Positions 50,401-60,017 of a stretch of DNA of 64,000 nt are shown here, piece by piece (position 1 is the first letter of the stretch; every line of letters starts with the position of its first letter). The stretch lies in assembly GCA_040954595.2 (NCBI GenBank), contig CM082589.2, positions 1-64,000 on the forward strand, read 5' to 3'. The notes under the pieces were generated by a model. The model was not told where the DNA came from. It saw only the letters and a list, made by a program, of their open reading frames with translations, and searched no databases. This DNA comes from Balanoglossus misakiensis (lineage: Eukaryota > Hemichordata). The translations under genes and the position numbers were made by a program.

Positions 50401-53400
50401 TCTTAATATGTTGTACTTACATTACTGTTTTTAGCAGCAGCCAACCTTGCCGCATATCGCGCTATTAATCGGTGTTCATCATCTAATCTGGTTGTATCAA
50501 GAGTACTATTTAACCTAAAACATATCATGTAAAACACATGGCATTTGGTGAATTACAGGAAACGCAGATGACGATCAAAATTTCAGCAATCAAGTCCTGA
50601 ACTTCAAAAATATGAAAAAAGTTGACAGGGTTAGGATTGAGGTATAAGTCCACTTTTGCTTCCATTGCAAGTGACACACAGTGCTGGACAGGAAGATAAA
50701 CTTTACTTCAAGACATGAAGAAGGATTTGCCTGGTTGATGTTTTGAGTGAGCAAGTGTGTACACACACAAAAATATAACACAACACATTTTCAACACAAA
50801 TCATTCAGTGAAAGCATAAGAAATGCACCTTCACAATATATTCAACCATTTTCAATGTATCTCAATCAAATCAAATGACGTAATATAACAAGATGTCCTT
50901 CCAATGACCAACCATATGCTCATAGCTGCATCATTATATGCCACAAGGCTTCTATCAATCCAATATTTTCTGTTCATTATCACTTACCTTCTAGACTCAC
51001 TACCTATTGAGAGATCTTTCTTACTGGTATCAGACATATCAACACTTAAATTTGTTATTGGTGGGGCAGGCCTGGGGAAAATAACATGACATGAAGATGC
51101 AGTTAGAGTCAATATGTTAAGGTACATATACAGTGTTGGGTTTTAGTATATGCACCATGGGAATGTCATGATGCATTTTGGAAGCAATTAGCATGTTTTA
51201 AAGGGTGATGATTGTCTTATGGGCATGTGCCAAACAGGAGACCCTGGTTACAAAAATTGTATACAGGGTTACTATCTGTGACTTCTGAGAAATGTTCAGT
51301 AATTTTCTGTGTATTTAGAAAGCATATAAATGGAACCACACAAGTTATATGTACTTCAAATAAGTTATGGTCATTTTGTATTCACTGGATATTTGGTCAT
51401 CTTTTTATTATGGTGTTTTTTTCTGTTATTTGGTGTCAGTAACCCAAATTTATAGAAAGAATGAAAGTTTGAAAATATTAAAACATACAAAGTGCAATAC
51501 CTTGCTACAAGAGTGTTACCCTAGACAAAGTCAAATATTCCTCATTTTCCAGAAAACTGTACATAATGAGTGTGGTAAACATTCACACCATTGTACATCT
51601 GTCAATTGTTGGGTCTAAAATAAAATTGAAAAAGCAATACTTACACTATATGTGATAAATCCAATGGCTGTTCTGGTTCACTGGGGAATTTGGGATGCTG
51701 TTGGTTATCTTTAGACTTGAATGGCTTTTTCAGAGCTTTGCCAATCTTTTTAGCTGGAGATTTCTGAAATTCATAAATGAAACATGATAAGAGAAATGTC
51801 CACCTTTCAGCAAATGATACCCAGTCATGTCATATACTGGAAAAGGAACTTCTACAAGTACACATTGTAAGAAAAAATAGAAAGGTTGAATTTTTAGGAA
51901 CGCATTATAATATAATTGCAACTGTTGAAGCAAAGCTCATTTGGTATGAAATTTAATTGTAACTTACATATGTTGAATATTCTTTCATTTCATGATCACT
52001 ACTGTGACATCCTGATACGTTACCACGCCAAAAACAGTTCTGGCATAGCTGATAACTATAACAACACTGGCATTTGTAACGAAAACCCATCATGTGATCA
52101 CTTCGGCAGTATGCACATTCAACTGGGTGAAACACTATGGGAGATAACAAAGATAACAAGATTACAATAAGAAATGAGACAAATAAAACAAAAATGAAAA
52201 CTTCCTTTGGATTCAGTTTACATTAATTTTACTATTAATACTTATTTCATCCTTATAATAGGCTTTGCCCTCTTGTGGCAAAATAAAACATCAGTATTTA
52301 CTAATTTCCACTTATTCCTCAAATGCATGAAGGGAAAACGGATATCTCCTGATGAAACATTTTACACCTATGTAAGCCTCTTCATTATGATGAAACATTG
52401 TTATACTTTGACCAAACTCTCATTTGTTCCAACAACAATAAAGTGCTGGGAAGTCATACAGGCAAGATCACTATTATTAACACTACATCTTTAATCGCCC
52501 TACCATGTGATAGTCCCACAGAGACTTAGTGACCAGATACAAGAAGAAAACTGACAGCTATAAAGATGGGATGGAAACAGCATGTACTACAGTCTGAGCT
52601 ATATAAACTGGACCGAACATTAACCATAGCTCTACTCTTACAACTCAGCCACCCTATTCTGAAAATCACACCTACCATTTTCAACATTTGCCATTCTGTG
52701 CATTAAAGGCAGCCACATCATACACTGAGGTCCAGGATCTGACATCATTGTATCTAGAAACTCATTCAGCGTAATTCTTTGATTGGTCTGGCACAAAACA
52801 AGACAAAAAAGTTAGATTAGATTAAATTATACAATGTATCTATGCTATGAACTATGAAGTCATACTCTACAAACAATATCTGACAAATTCAGTTTTTTGA
52901 CAAATAATATTTGCTCCCAAACTACAACATTTGTTTTTGAAGTGGATGTACAAACATATACATCTAAAAGCACACCAGCAGTGCACAAATAAACACATGT
53001 GCGTGCATGTGCACACAAACACACACACACAGAGGTCCCATAAGGTCTTGTACTAAACGGGGTCTAAAAACAAACTTACTGTTTCATATCCAAAACATGA
53101 CCTTGCTGCTGTTTCATTATAACCAAATGATGGGCCTTCAAATACAGCTCTGGGCAATGCTAATACTTCTTTCAAATACGAATCAAACTTTGTCCATATC
53201 ATCACTCCATTAGAATCAGAAATTTGAGAAAAAATATCTGCCAAATGAAGAGTGCAAAAAATATGACTGTTGTTAGGAATGCAACAAAGACAACAAAACA
53301 CAGCCAGTATGTATGAAAGTAATCCTAACTACAACTTCACCATTGCTACAAATATAGTTTGTGCTGATCTTTGCGATGTTAAGCTCACTTTGGCTGTCCT

Positions 53401-54809
53401 TGTATTCTGCTAATGAGGCAATGCTACCACTACATGTAGCTTCATGTATACTTATGTCAATGATGCCACAATACAACCATATACAATCTTATGTGAAAAC
53501 CATGCTCGTAAGTTTTGCATTTTATAATTACATCCAGCTGATTACATCAATTTTAAAATCTTAGTTAACTTACATCTGAGTTTGTCCATGAGTTTTCCTG
53601 AGCAGAGGGTTGCCAAGGCAACCTTAACTGACATCACTTTCATTTCATCCTCACTGCAATCAAGAAAAGACAACAATTTGGTCTTATTCAATGTTATTAC
53701 ATTGTGCCTCATCTTGGACAAACTACTCAATGGAGGAGTGGCTAATCTCTCATTGTGCATGTTACCTAACAGATAGATAGACAAGATATAAATATATTAT
53801 TGGGTTCACACATATGCACTTGAAACAGCTTTTAGAAATTATGTTAGAGGGTACACTGATCGAGAGCATTCTGTAGATGAACCATGTACTTACATGTCAT
53901 ATGCCAAGGCCAAGAAATTCAACAGCAGATTAATGGACTGATCAACGTTGATTTGATGTGTCGTTGGCAGTCGCTTGTTCAGTTGATAGAAAATACTGGC
54001 CACTATTGCCTCAACTTTGGCTGCAGGTAGATCTGTAGAGTGATCCATTGTGTTCAACCCATTCTCTCTGTATGCTTCAATGATGTTCCAAATGTCCACC
54101 AAATGTACTGTAAGGAATCATTATTCAAACATCAAAAGAATCCACTTCAACAGTATCAGGAAAACTGTAAAATACTCAACATTTTACCAACTTGTATTAA
54201 AATGTGAACTTTGGCAGAATAGCCACAACAACCACAGTGCCACCTTAAACATGATATAAATAAATGGAATTTATAATAGCAAATAGACACAATATAACAG
54301 CTAATGTATACTTACAATTACATTTCTTTTGTATAAAACGTAGCTTACAACTTGTTCTATATGTACCAAATCTAATAACATCAAAATTTTGATTTCCTGA
54401 AATAATGAACAAAATGAAGAAGAATGATTAGTGCTTGAAGGAGGGGACATGGCTGTAACTTGGCTTGACTTCATTTGGACAAAACAGAATCGCGCTACTA
54501 ATTGAGAAAGCCAAGGCCAAATGTTGTCTTAATGATCCAGCAATCAATTTCAAATGAATGTAATATCCTTTCCACCCAAATAATGCAGCGAATTGAAAGT
54601 CATTATTAGCTGTGTAACAATCCTTCACTACATCATGGAGTGTTCAATGTTTGGAGAAACGGTACGTAACATGTGATAGAAATACTCCCTAAAGATTTAC
54701 TGAGTTTGAATGCAATAAACTTACTCATCTCAGTAATGAGTTGTCGTCTTTCATCAGTGAGTCTCTGAGGTGAGCTTTGAACTGGCCTGGACTGTCCATT
54801 TTCATCCAT
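40483..54809 (-). CDS. DTNA/DTNB: Dystrobrevin (18 core coding exons, spliced)
   Basis: The exons join to 2304 nt, giving 767 residues plus stop (human alpha-dystrobrevin-1 is about 743). All junctions are GT-AG and phases agree. Exons: 54725-54809, 54316-54396, 53894-54107, 53574-53653, 53080-53237, 52676-52787, 51968-52134, 51645-51763, 50988-51071, 50421-50514, 49665-49730, 47916-48001, 47148-47352, 46278-46539, 45681-45749, 45415-45553, 43957-44098, 40483-40623. Domains: EF-hand-like region about residues 15-243, ZZ zinc finger 244-299, syntrophin-binding helix about 368-392, coiled coils about 425-517, conserved [11 protein letters not shown] / [13 protein letters not shown] block about 560-604, acidic TDD/SY tail 674-767. 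Known for the family: a cytoplasmic scaffold at the membrane that binds dystrophin through coiled coils and also binds syntrophins. The ATG at 54809 has a strong context (GCAATGG). In-frame upstream first exons are possible. Confidence 0.95.
40624..43956 (-). other. Dystrobrevin intron 18
   Basis: 3.3 kb. Contains a decayed transposon-like coding stretch on the plus strand at about 41700-42290, and near 40836-40870 a short piece of the dispersed repeat also seen at 51165. At 42976-43245 the string CTGCCAAGT recurs with related blocks, an old local duplication. Confidence 0.7.
41700..42290 (+). pseudogene. Decayed transposon-like coding remnant
   Basis: On the plus strand, frames with protein-like content are broken by stops and shifts. 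Around 41705 one reads [20 protein letters not shown] then AIVIR. Around 41785 there is [13 protein letters not shown]. From about 42095 to 42292 one reads [20 protein letters not shown] ... [20 protein letters not shown], ending VLHHVQ and TAG. I do not recognise the family. Its position in an intron, antisense to the host gene, fits an old insertion. Confidence 0.35.
43957..44098 (-). CDS. Dystrobrevin exon 18, TDD/SY repeats
   Basis: Encodes a run of near-repeats: [40 protein letters not shown], then MFDRDTQ. It corresponds to the tyrosine-containing acidic tail that is phosphorylated in vertebrate alpha-dystrobrevin-1. The chosen acceptor (TTACATTAG|GACAG) lies inside the repeat: intronic bases just upstream would add another in-frame ADSYI unit. 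Confidence 0.88.
44384..44469. repeat. (ACAT)n microsatellite
   Basis: About 21 perfect ACAT units inside intron 17, followed by imperfect TATGTATG/CATGTATG DNA to about 44595. Confidence 0.97.
45184..45213. repeat. Poly-T followed by poly-G
   Basis: Seventeen T followed directly by thirteen G on the plus strand. Homopolymer lengths may be unreliable here. Confidence 0.9.
45415..45553 (-). CDS. Dystrobrevin exon 17
   Basis: Encodes [20 protein letters not shown] ... [20 protein letters not shown] then KEETDR, matching TESNVDSEFARTQF and SEKAFLAQIHARKPG of the alpha-dystrobrevin-1 tail. Phase 1 in, 2 out. Confidence 0.94.
45681..45749 (-). CDS. Dystrobrevin exon 16
   Basis: 69 bp, phase 1-1: [20 protein letters not shown] then KVK. 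A very acidic serine linker. Acceptor TTTTTCAG|AA is strong and the donor AAAA|GTTAGT is weaker. The exon can be skipped without a frame change. Confidence 0.88.
45750..46277 (-). other. Dystrobrevin intron 15
   Basis: 528 bp, AT-rich, nothing recognised. Confidence 0.75.
46278..46539 (-). CDS. Dystrobrevin exon 15
   Basis: Encodes an S/P-rich start ([20 protein letters not shown]), then [17 protein letters not shown] and [20 protein letters not shown] ending SLVKQLNS. The block is strongly conserved with vertebrate [14 protein letters not shown] / [20 protein letters not shown]. At 262 bp it is the longest coding exon. Confidence 0.97.
46540..47147 (-). other. Dystrobrevin intron 14 with a dispersed repeat
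   Basis: Contains ACATGTACATGTACATGT near 46757 and, at 46807-46873, one copy of a repeat also found at 51203-51270. Confidence 0.75.
46807..46873 (+). repeat. Dispersed repeat family, copy 1
   Basis: GATGGTCTTATGTGCATGTG, CCAAATCAGAGACTATGGTT and ACAAGAATTCTATACAG match the copy at 51203-51270 with about 80% identity by eye. Similarity fades past 46873. Confidence 0.6.
47148..47352 (-). CDS. Dystrobrevin exon 14, coiled coils
   Basis: Encodes [17 protein letters not shown] ... [20 protein letters not shown], then [20 protein letters not shown] and KLLK: the two dystrophin-binding coiled-coil helices, almost unchanged from vertebrates. The donor is AAG|GTGGTA. The linker KTSSMER replaces the vertebrate QPTPEKAQQ. 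Confidence 0.97.
47353..49664 (-). other. Dystrobrevin introns 12 and 13
   Basis: Intron 13 is 47353-47915 and intron 12 is 48002-49664, interrupted by exon 13. Both are AT-rich with no recognised element. Confidence 0.7.
47916..48001 (-). CDS. Dystrobrevin exon 13
   Basis: Encodes [20 protein letters not shown] then [24 protein letters not shown] matches KQQRQLIAELENKNR and starts the first coiled-coil helix. Phase 0 in, 2 out. Confidence 0.95.
49665..49730 (-). CDS. Dystrobrevin exon 12
   Basis: 66 bp, phase 0-0: [20 protein letters not shown] then LT. A linker with only a loose match (DSLSFDL to APDISFTI). Skipping would keep the frame. Acceptor TTCTAG|ACA and donor TGACT|GTAAG. Confidence 0.85.
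49731..50987 (-). other. Dystrobrevin introns 10 and 11
   Basis: Intron 11 is 49731-50420 and intron 10 is 50515-50987, around exon 11. I searched both for a second syntrophin-binding exon and found none. Confidence 0.7.
50421..50514 (-). CDS. Dystrobrevin exon 11, syntrophin-binding segment
   Basis: Encodes [20 protein letters not shown] then [11 protein letters not shown], matching [20 protein letters not shown], the second syntrophin-binding helix of vertebrate dystrobrevins. No exon for the first such helix was found between 49.7 and 51.8 kb. Confidence 0.96.
50988..51071 (-). CDS. Dystrobrevin exon 10
   Basis: Encodes [20 protein letters not shown] then SIGSESRR, a low-complexity linker where vertebrates have the S/P-rich stretch. 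Acceptor CCCCAG|G and donor AGAAG|GTAAGTG are strong. It is 84 bp with phase 2 at both ends, so skipping keeps the frame. Confidence 0.9.
51203..51270 (+). repeat. Dispersed repeat family, copy 2
   Basis: Lies in intron 9. GATTGTCTTATGGGCATGTG and CCAAACAGGAGACCCTGGTT match copy 1. Upstream, GCATTTTGGAAGCAATTAGC (51172-51191) matches GCATCTTGGAAGCAATTTAT at 40843-40862, so the element extends to the left. Confidence 0.6.
51645..51763 (-). CDS. Dystrobrevin exon 9
   Basis: Encodes [20 protein letters not shown] ... [18 protein letters not shown], matching KSPAKKLTNALSKSL and HPMFPDQPEKPLNLAHIV. It has a basic patch after the ZZ domain, then the conserved P-E-PL-L-HIV motif. Phase 0 in, 2 out. 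Confidence 0.96.
51968..52134 (-). CDS. Dystrobrevin exon 8, ZZ zinc finger
   Basis: The whole exon is the ZZ domain (residues 244-299). Expected zinc ligands are C250, C253, C265, C268, C274, C277, H287 and H291. It contains the signatures [27 protein letters not shown] and HEMKEY. Cysteines at 267 and 286, where vertebrates have Q and S, are unusual. In dystrophin relatives this domain supports protein binding next to the EF hands. Confidence 0.98.
52676..52787 (-). CDS. Dystrobrevin exon 7
   Basis: Acceptor GTGCCAG|ACC and donor AAATG|GTAGG. Encodes [20 protein letters not shown] and [17 protein letters not shown], which leads into the ZZ domain. It is 112 bp. Confidence 0.97.
53080..53237 (-). 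CDS. Dystrobrevin exon 6
   Basis: Encodes [20 protein letters not shown], then [20 protein letters not shown] and [13 protein letters not shown]: the second EF-hand-like half with the conserved [12 protein letters not shown] signature. It is 158 bp with phase 1 in and 0 out. Confidence 0.97.
53574..53653 (-). CDS. Dystrobrevin exon 5
   Basis: Acceptor GATTGCAG|TGAGG and donor CAGAT|GTAAG. Encodes [20 protein letters not shown] then LMDKLR, matching KMALATLCGGKIMDKLR. The open frame runs upstream of the acceptor, but that part has no family similarity and is intronic. Confidence 0.96.
53894..54107 (-). CDS. Dystrobrevin exon 4
   Basis: Encodes [20 protein letters not shown] ... [20 protein letters not shown] ... 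[11 protein letters not shown], the first EF-hand-like half. It is 214 bp with phase 1 in and 2 out. The reading frame continues past the donor for only one codon, which supports the boundary. Confidence 0.97.
54316..54396 (-). CDS. Dystrobrevin exon 3
   Basis: Encodes [20 protein letters not shown] and FIQKKCN, aligning with RAQDLDRIRLSTYRTACKLR of vertebrates: the start of the EF-hand-like region. It is 81 bp with phase 1 at both ends. Confidence 0.96.
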
Positions 54810-54823
54810 TGCCGTCAGATGAC
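54725..54823 (-). CDS. Dystrobrevin exon 2 (first core exon)
   Basis: It has acceptor TTGTAG|GTCATC and donor GATGA|GTAAG. The ATG at 54809 starts [11 protein letters not shown], and the exon ends [13 protein letters not shown], matching the AERRQLFAEM stretch of vertebrate dystrobrevin. The 14 bases before the ATG are open in frame (GHLTA when joined to a phase-1 donor), so the exon can also be internal in a longer protein. Confidence 0.95.
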
Positions 54824-55395
54824 CTACAAGAAAGAGACATTAGATTTCCATTTAATATATGTTTGGAAAACAAAGTTCACCAATAATGCGATGATAGAAA
54901 GGGAAATGTATCAAACATACTGTCCTCCCGTATGACCAAAATTGTTACATGCAAGTGGCATTACTACATATTTGCAGAGTATTATAAGTGACACTAAAGA
55001 CGGCAATGAATAGCGAACATGTCAAGGCTCAAAATTACTAGTAGTCACATGCCAACTGACAACCAATTGCTCCTTCTCAGCTGTCCTATTGAACAAGCAG
55101 AAAATTGCACTGACATACATACATGTGTCAATGCTGTATAACTGACAGACATCCAATATTCCTACCGTATTCAAATGTAACAAATCATGATCTGTACCCT
55201 GGCAAATTTATCAGAATTGTACCTATAGCTTTATTTAGAAATTTTAATACTAATAGTCATGAGAGGTTATAAGCCATCTCAGAAATTAAATTAATTCCAT
55301 TGTACAATTACATGTAAACAACACAGTCAAACCAACAATAAACCAGAGCAGTTTGGAGTCAGTGAAATGACTACATAAATCCAATACAGTTTTAC

Positions 55396-55456
55396 CTCTC
55401 TTGAACAGCATTCTGCGTGTTGTAACAGTGACAGTTTGAGTGTAATGTTGATTCAT
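55396..55456 (-). CDS. Candidate proximal first exon of dystrobrevin
   Basis: An ATG at 55456 (first in frame after a TGA) gives MNQHYTQTVTVTTRRMLFKR and then donor AGAG|GTAAAA in phase 1. Joined to exon 2 it reads ...[13 protein letters not shown]. It is the nearest of three phase-matched candidates, 0.57 kb upstream of exon 2. Confidence 0.45.
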
Positions 55457-56947
55457 AATGAGTACAGGTCAGTTCTGATGGTGATACATATTACAGCAAC
55501 ATGTCTTAGCTGTTAGTTTGCACTATGTACATGTATGTTTAAACTGCATCTTGGAAATATAATCATAGGGTGTACTGCAACGCAATAATTTACATAGACC
55601 ATAATTTACGTCACTTGATAGTGAAATAAGTAAAATCAATATGGATCAATACTAACATCTGGGTATATTTTTCAGTAATTTTGCTGACCGAAAACTCACT
55701 CAGCCTTTTAATAACATTGATATATATATGTACATCTCATGAATTTGTTGCTGAAAACATAACATTCATTTTGGGCATTTTAGTTGATTATAACCCTAAA
55801 TATTAATATTCTGTAGGGACATTTTACTTCTCCATTCCCAGTGGGATAGAGTTGAATATCAGAAGTAATAAAATGTGTTTGCTCATCGTTAATTTTCATA
55901 ATGGTGATTATCAACATTTATGCATAGGGGAGCACTTTCCCGTGTTTGATCTCTGTGCCCCTTAAATAATGGTACCGTCTAATTGATTTTCCTATACATT
56001 GTGTCACAACATACCATGTAATGGCTCATAGGGTATTTCAGTAATATCAAAATATCAAGGCAATACATTGTATTTCTTGTTTGTTGATTGCATGGCTGTC
56101 TTTATATATTGTTAGACTGGAAGCAGAAACAAAGCCTGCATTACATATGAGAAAGCTTTTCAGCAAATGATTTCAATATTGAACCCACACATACATGTAC
56201 ATGTACATTACAAATAGCACACACAGGGTCAAACTGCTATCTTAGAATCTGTATCAGGCATACCCTCATTCAAAATGACAGTACACAGACTCAGCACACT
56301 GTCCTTGTGCTATTAAAGTTTTATGAATCAATCCAGACACATTTTGACAACAGATGAATTGAAGGATGCAGCTCAAACTACAAGTCACCATGACTCAATT
56401 ATGAATAGGGGGACTAACAGGATATTAACTAATGTGTTGCAGCCATAATTCAAATCCTCTAGGATACACCATCAGCCTTGTACAATATTTCGTTCACTGC
56501 ATATTTCAAAAAGGAAAACACCGATCACAAGAACCTTAACCAGTCTGTAATCTTTTAACAGAATTTCAGTTTTGCTTAATTCATTAGTTGATCAACTTGA
56601 TGAATAACTGATATAAATAAGTTTTGGTTATGACAATCCCTCCCTAATTCATCACCATTAGAGTAATACCTGCCATGTAAATGAGATAAAATTTGACATA
56701 AAAGAAACCTTATATGCACAATTTACATTTTCAAGATCTCTATCAGAGTTGGGCTTCTGACCCAACTTCACCTTTCTAAATTAAAGTATTTCTCACAGGA
56801 AGTAATTACTTGGTCAATGCCACCAGTGAACCAGAGCAGAATACAAATAAGCCTTATTTGGCCTCAAATTCCACACTGTGTACATTTCGAAACTGATGCT
56901 CCCATTTCTTTAGAATTGGTACATTCAAGCAGGCATTACACTTTATC

Positions 56948-57139
56948 ACAACACAACACAACACAACACAACACAACACAACACAACACAACACAACACA
57001 ACACAACACAACACAACACAACACAACACAACACAACACAACACAACACAACACAACACAACACAACACAACACAACACAACACAACACAACACAACACA
57101 ACACAACACAACACAACACAACACAACACAACACAACAC
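56948..57139. repeat. (AACAC)n pentanucleotide microsatellite
   Basis: About 38 perfect units over 192 bp. Because the 5-bp period passes through all three frames, both strands look open (TQHNT or LCCVV repeats); these are artefacts. Confidence 0.98.
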
Positions 57140-57878
57140 CACTATGTCAGGGCCCCTTAACCAAATTACATATGCACATAATGAAGACCTGTGGAGATGG
57201 ATAACACCTAGCAAGATACTGTGCAATAAGGAAAGCCAGTAAAAGTCTAGACTTTCAGGGTAGCTATGTACTATATAGTATAACAATTAACATACAGACA
57301 TGATGGGTGACTTCACTACACAGTACATGGTACATGTATTTCAACAGACTACCCTACCAGATACAGAATTAGTCATCTTAATTCATGCAAACCATGTAAC
57401 CACCCAAATCTCATCAGTTATACATGCAAAATGTATCATTTGGTCTTCAAGTTTTTAAATACTTGTGGAACAAATAAGTCTACAAAAACGGACAGACACA
57501 GAAACAGGGACCACATACATTTGTATGTGCCTTTGAAACTTGCTGTCCAATTACAGCAAATAACAGGCTAGTTCAAATTTCTGTCAGAGAAACCTTAACC
57601 ACATTCTTCCTGAGATCAAGACAGATGCTGTACTGAGAAATATGAAAGCATACTCACATGGTATACACACCATTAGGCTGTGCAGAAACATTGGTGCAAT
57701 GGGCTTAAATATCTCCTTTTCTGGTGATAATTTTTATAAAATTCTGCGTGTAAAAATGTGGTACATCAATAGCTTGACACTGTTTCTTCCTGCCTGCTGA
57801 CATCTCATCTTCTATGAATATGTGCATGTCGTGAATAAATATGAGCAATGACTAAGCTCACTGAATACAAATTGATAC

Positions 57879-57986
57879 CCATAGCCTTTTCGTCTCGATT
57901 TTCTTCATCAGGGGAATTTGCAGGAAATAAATGGCAGGGTTTTTCAACATCAACAGAAAACATTGAAGATTCACCCTCTTTCAGAA
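57879..57986 (-). CDS. Candidate cassette exon in the 5' part of dystrobrevin
   Basis: 108 bp between acceptor TTTAGCAG|TT and donor CTATGG|GTATC. With phase 1 on both sides it reads LKEGESSMFSVDVEKPCHLF then PANSPDEENRDEKAMG without stops. It could sit between a phase-1 first exon and exon 2. The donor is weak and no similarity to known dystrobrevins was recognised. Confidence 0.35.
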
Positions 57987-59938
57987 CTGCTAAATTATAG
58001 TAAATACTATATACATTTAGCACGCAATGTAACATTCATCCTAAATATTTCAGTGTTTATTTGAATATACCAATCAGTGGATTTTACAAAAACACCATGT
58101 TTGCAAATTAAGCTCAACATAAGCAGTGCACACACAAATTTTCAAATATAAAGGTCTAATGGCTGGCAATTTAGTTTGTATTCTGTTCTGTGTTATTATA
58201 GTATTATGAAATATGCAGTTTTTAGCTCATTACACTGCCAAAATGTGCACAGTCAACATTTTTCCTCATAGATGGAAAACTGCATTGAAGCATAGATTAC
58301 TGTCTATCATTAAAGTTAACAATCTCTGTGATCATTTTTGTCCAGTAGGATAATAAGTACCAGGTATTAATAGTACAGAATAGCTGGGGTAAGGGATGGA
58401 TCATTAGAAATTGGAAGGGGGTGGTCAAAAATGGGAAAAGACTGTAATTTGAACATCATACAAAATAATAATTAATAAAAGTATGCACAAGGTATGTTCA
58501 ATGTAGCATGCACATAAAAAAATATTTTAAATCTTCAATTGTCATCAAAATATGGAATCTTGCCTTACATTTTTTCTTGTTGTGCCCTTTGAGAGCAAAT
58601 TTGTTAAAGAGACTGTCTTATGGAAGTTCATGGAAGAAGTGAAGAAGACTTTGTTAAGAAATATGAACAAGCAAGTGAATGTAGCAGCTGCATACAAAGC
58701 ACATCCTCATTGGTTGATGCAAATAATAATAATTTTCCTATTTTCATTCAATTTACCATGAATACCAACTCTGTATACCATGTGGTCCAATTTGACAGTA
58801 CATCACAAGCTGTCTTTATATCCTTATTTTACAGCAGCCTAAGCAAATGTTCAATTAATCATCATCTGAATGTTTAAATCAACAAATCGCCAGCTGCAGA
58901 AGCTACTAAATTTTATGGTTGGACAAGTGAATTTTTATGGCTTATGAACCAGAGGGCATTATCATCGTTATCATCGGTGATTTATCACAGATTCTGTTAC
59001 TTTACACTAAACAACATAATGAGGTGAACAGTTGGACATTTCTACCATAGAAAATAAATTTGGAATGGATATCTTCACCACTGATCCAGAAACAAAATTC
59101 ATGTTACCTGTTACTTTACATTCCACTATGACAGATCAAAGATATGTTCTTCATCTGCCCAGCAGATAACCACAAGTTGTACATGTAATGGGTACATGTG
59201 TAACTTTACCCACAGTCATGATTATGTTTATGTTGGTATACTGAAAATGGGGTCAACAGAGCCATATGATCTTTTAAACTAGTGGAACTGCATCATTAAT
59301 AACATCCACAATTTCGATGGGGGTGGCCTTTTTTTTACTGTCACGTGATTTCTACACATGCTTTAGCTAACAGAAATGAGGAAAATTACATTCATTGTTA
59401 ATGTTATGCATTGTGTGGGATTTTTGCTTGATCATAAGAAGAACAAATCAAACATATTGGATAAAAAAATCTTATCCAATTTCCCTCATTTGCAGCCAGC
59501 CTTGACTTGCTTTACAATTTACAGTCAAAGACAAGACTGATCAACAACTTCATTACAGTGTTTGTCAATCTAATGATCAATTCAATGACAAAAAGAAATA
59601 TCAAGAAAATATCAAATGAATACTTAGACACTCTACAATACTGAAATTAACACTGCCACTGGAATTTCAGTCAAGCAGCTGTCCATTTATACACCTGCAA
59701 TCTTTCCTGTAGAAAATGCTTCAGAAGTGGGTGTGAAACAATATAGATCAGCTTCTTTAACATTCAAGTGTATAAAGAGTGACGAAATGAACACAATTGA
59801 AGAAATGAACACCACTATCTACATGTACTTATACACAGAAGTACATGTAAACCCAAATCTGTTCTCAACCATTCCCCCACCCTAACACTAACCCTAACCA
59901 CATCACATGAACATGTATTCCCCACATCTATCACCTAC
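57987..59938 (-). other. 5' intron of dystrobrevin
   Basis: AT-rich; nothing recognised beyond CCCTAACACTAACCCTAACC at 59879-59898, a very short telomere-like stretch in the C-rich orientation. Confidence 0.6.
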
Positions 59939-60017
59939 CTCTTTGATACAGCTCCTGGTTGATGTTTTTAATGAGTGACTGAACATTAGCTTGATTATAT
60001 GCGATACACTGAGACAT
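59939..60017 (-). CDS. Candidate alternative first exon of dystrobrevin
   Basis: An ATG at 60017 opens MSQCIAYNQANVQSLIKNIN then QELYQR, and stops at donor AGAG|GTAGGTGA in phase 1, matching exon 2. The frame has a TGA 36 bp upstream of the ATG. A good acceptor (TATTATCAG|ATG, about 60045) also precedes it, so it might be an internal 5' UTR exon. The segment looks helical. No family similarity was recognised. Confidence 0.4.

Larger units (their letters stand above)
52135..54724 (-). other. Short dystrobrevin introns 2 to 7
   Basis: Introns of 541, 292, 336, 240, 208 and 328 bp separate exons 8 to 2, giving the most compact part of the gene. Nothing but ordinary intron sequence and a short (CA)n at about 53013-53032 is visible. 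Confidence 0.8.
54824..57878 (-). other. 5' introns of dystrobrevin around the proximal first exon
   Basis: Apart from the candidate exon at 55396-55456, AT-rich DNA with the pentanucleotide tract at 56948-57139. No coding frame was recognised. Confidence 0.65.

Noticed and set aside
53654-53784. N-terminal extension of the exon 5 frame (starting [14 protein letters not shown])
   Set aside because: A good acceptor at 53653 joins exon 4 in phase and restores the family alignment ([12 protein letters not shown]). The upstream part has no similarity and is intron.
56817-57286. TQHNT- and LCCVV-repeat open frames
   Set aside because: The 5-bp (AACAC)n tract is stop-free in all frames on both strands.
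59879-59900. Second interstitial telomere array (CCCTAA)
   Set aside because: Only about two to three degenerate units, too short to be more than chance.
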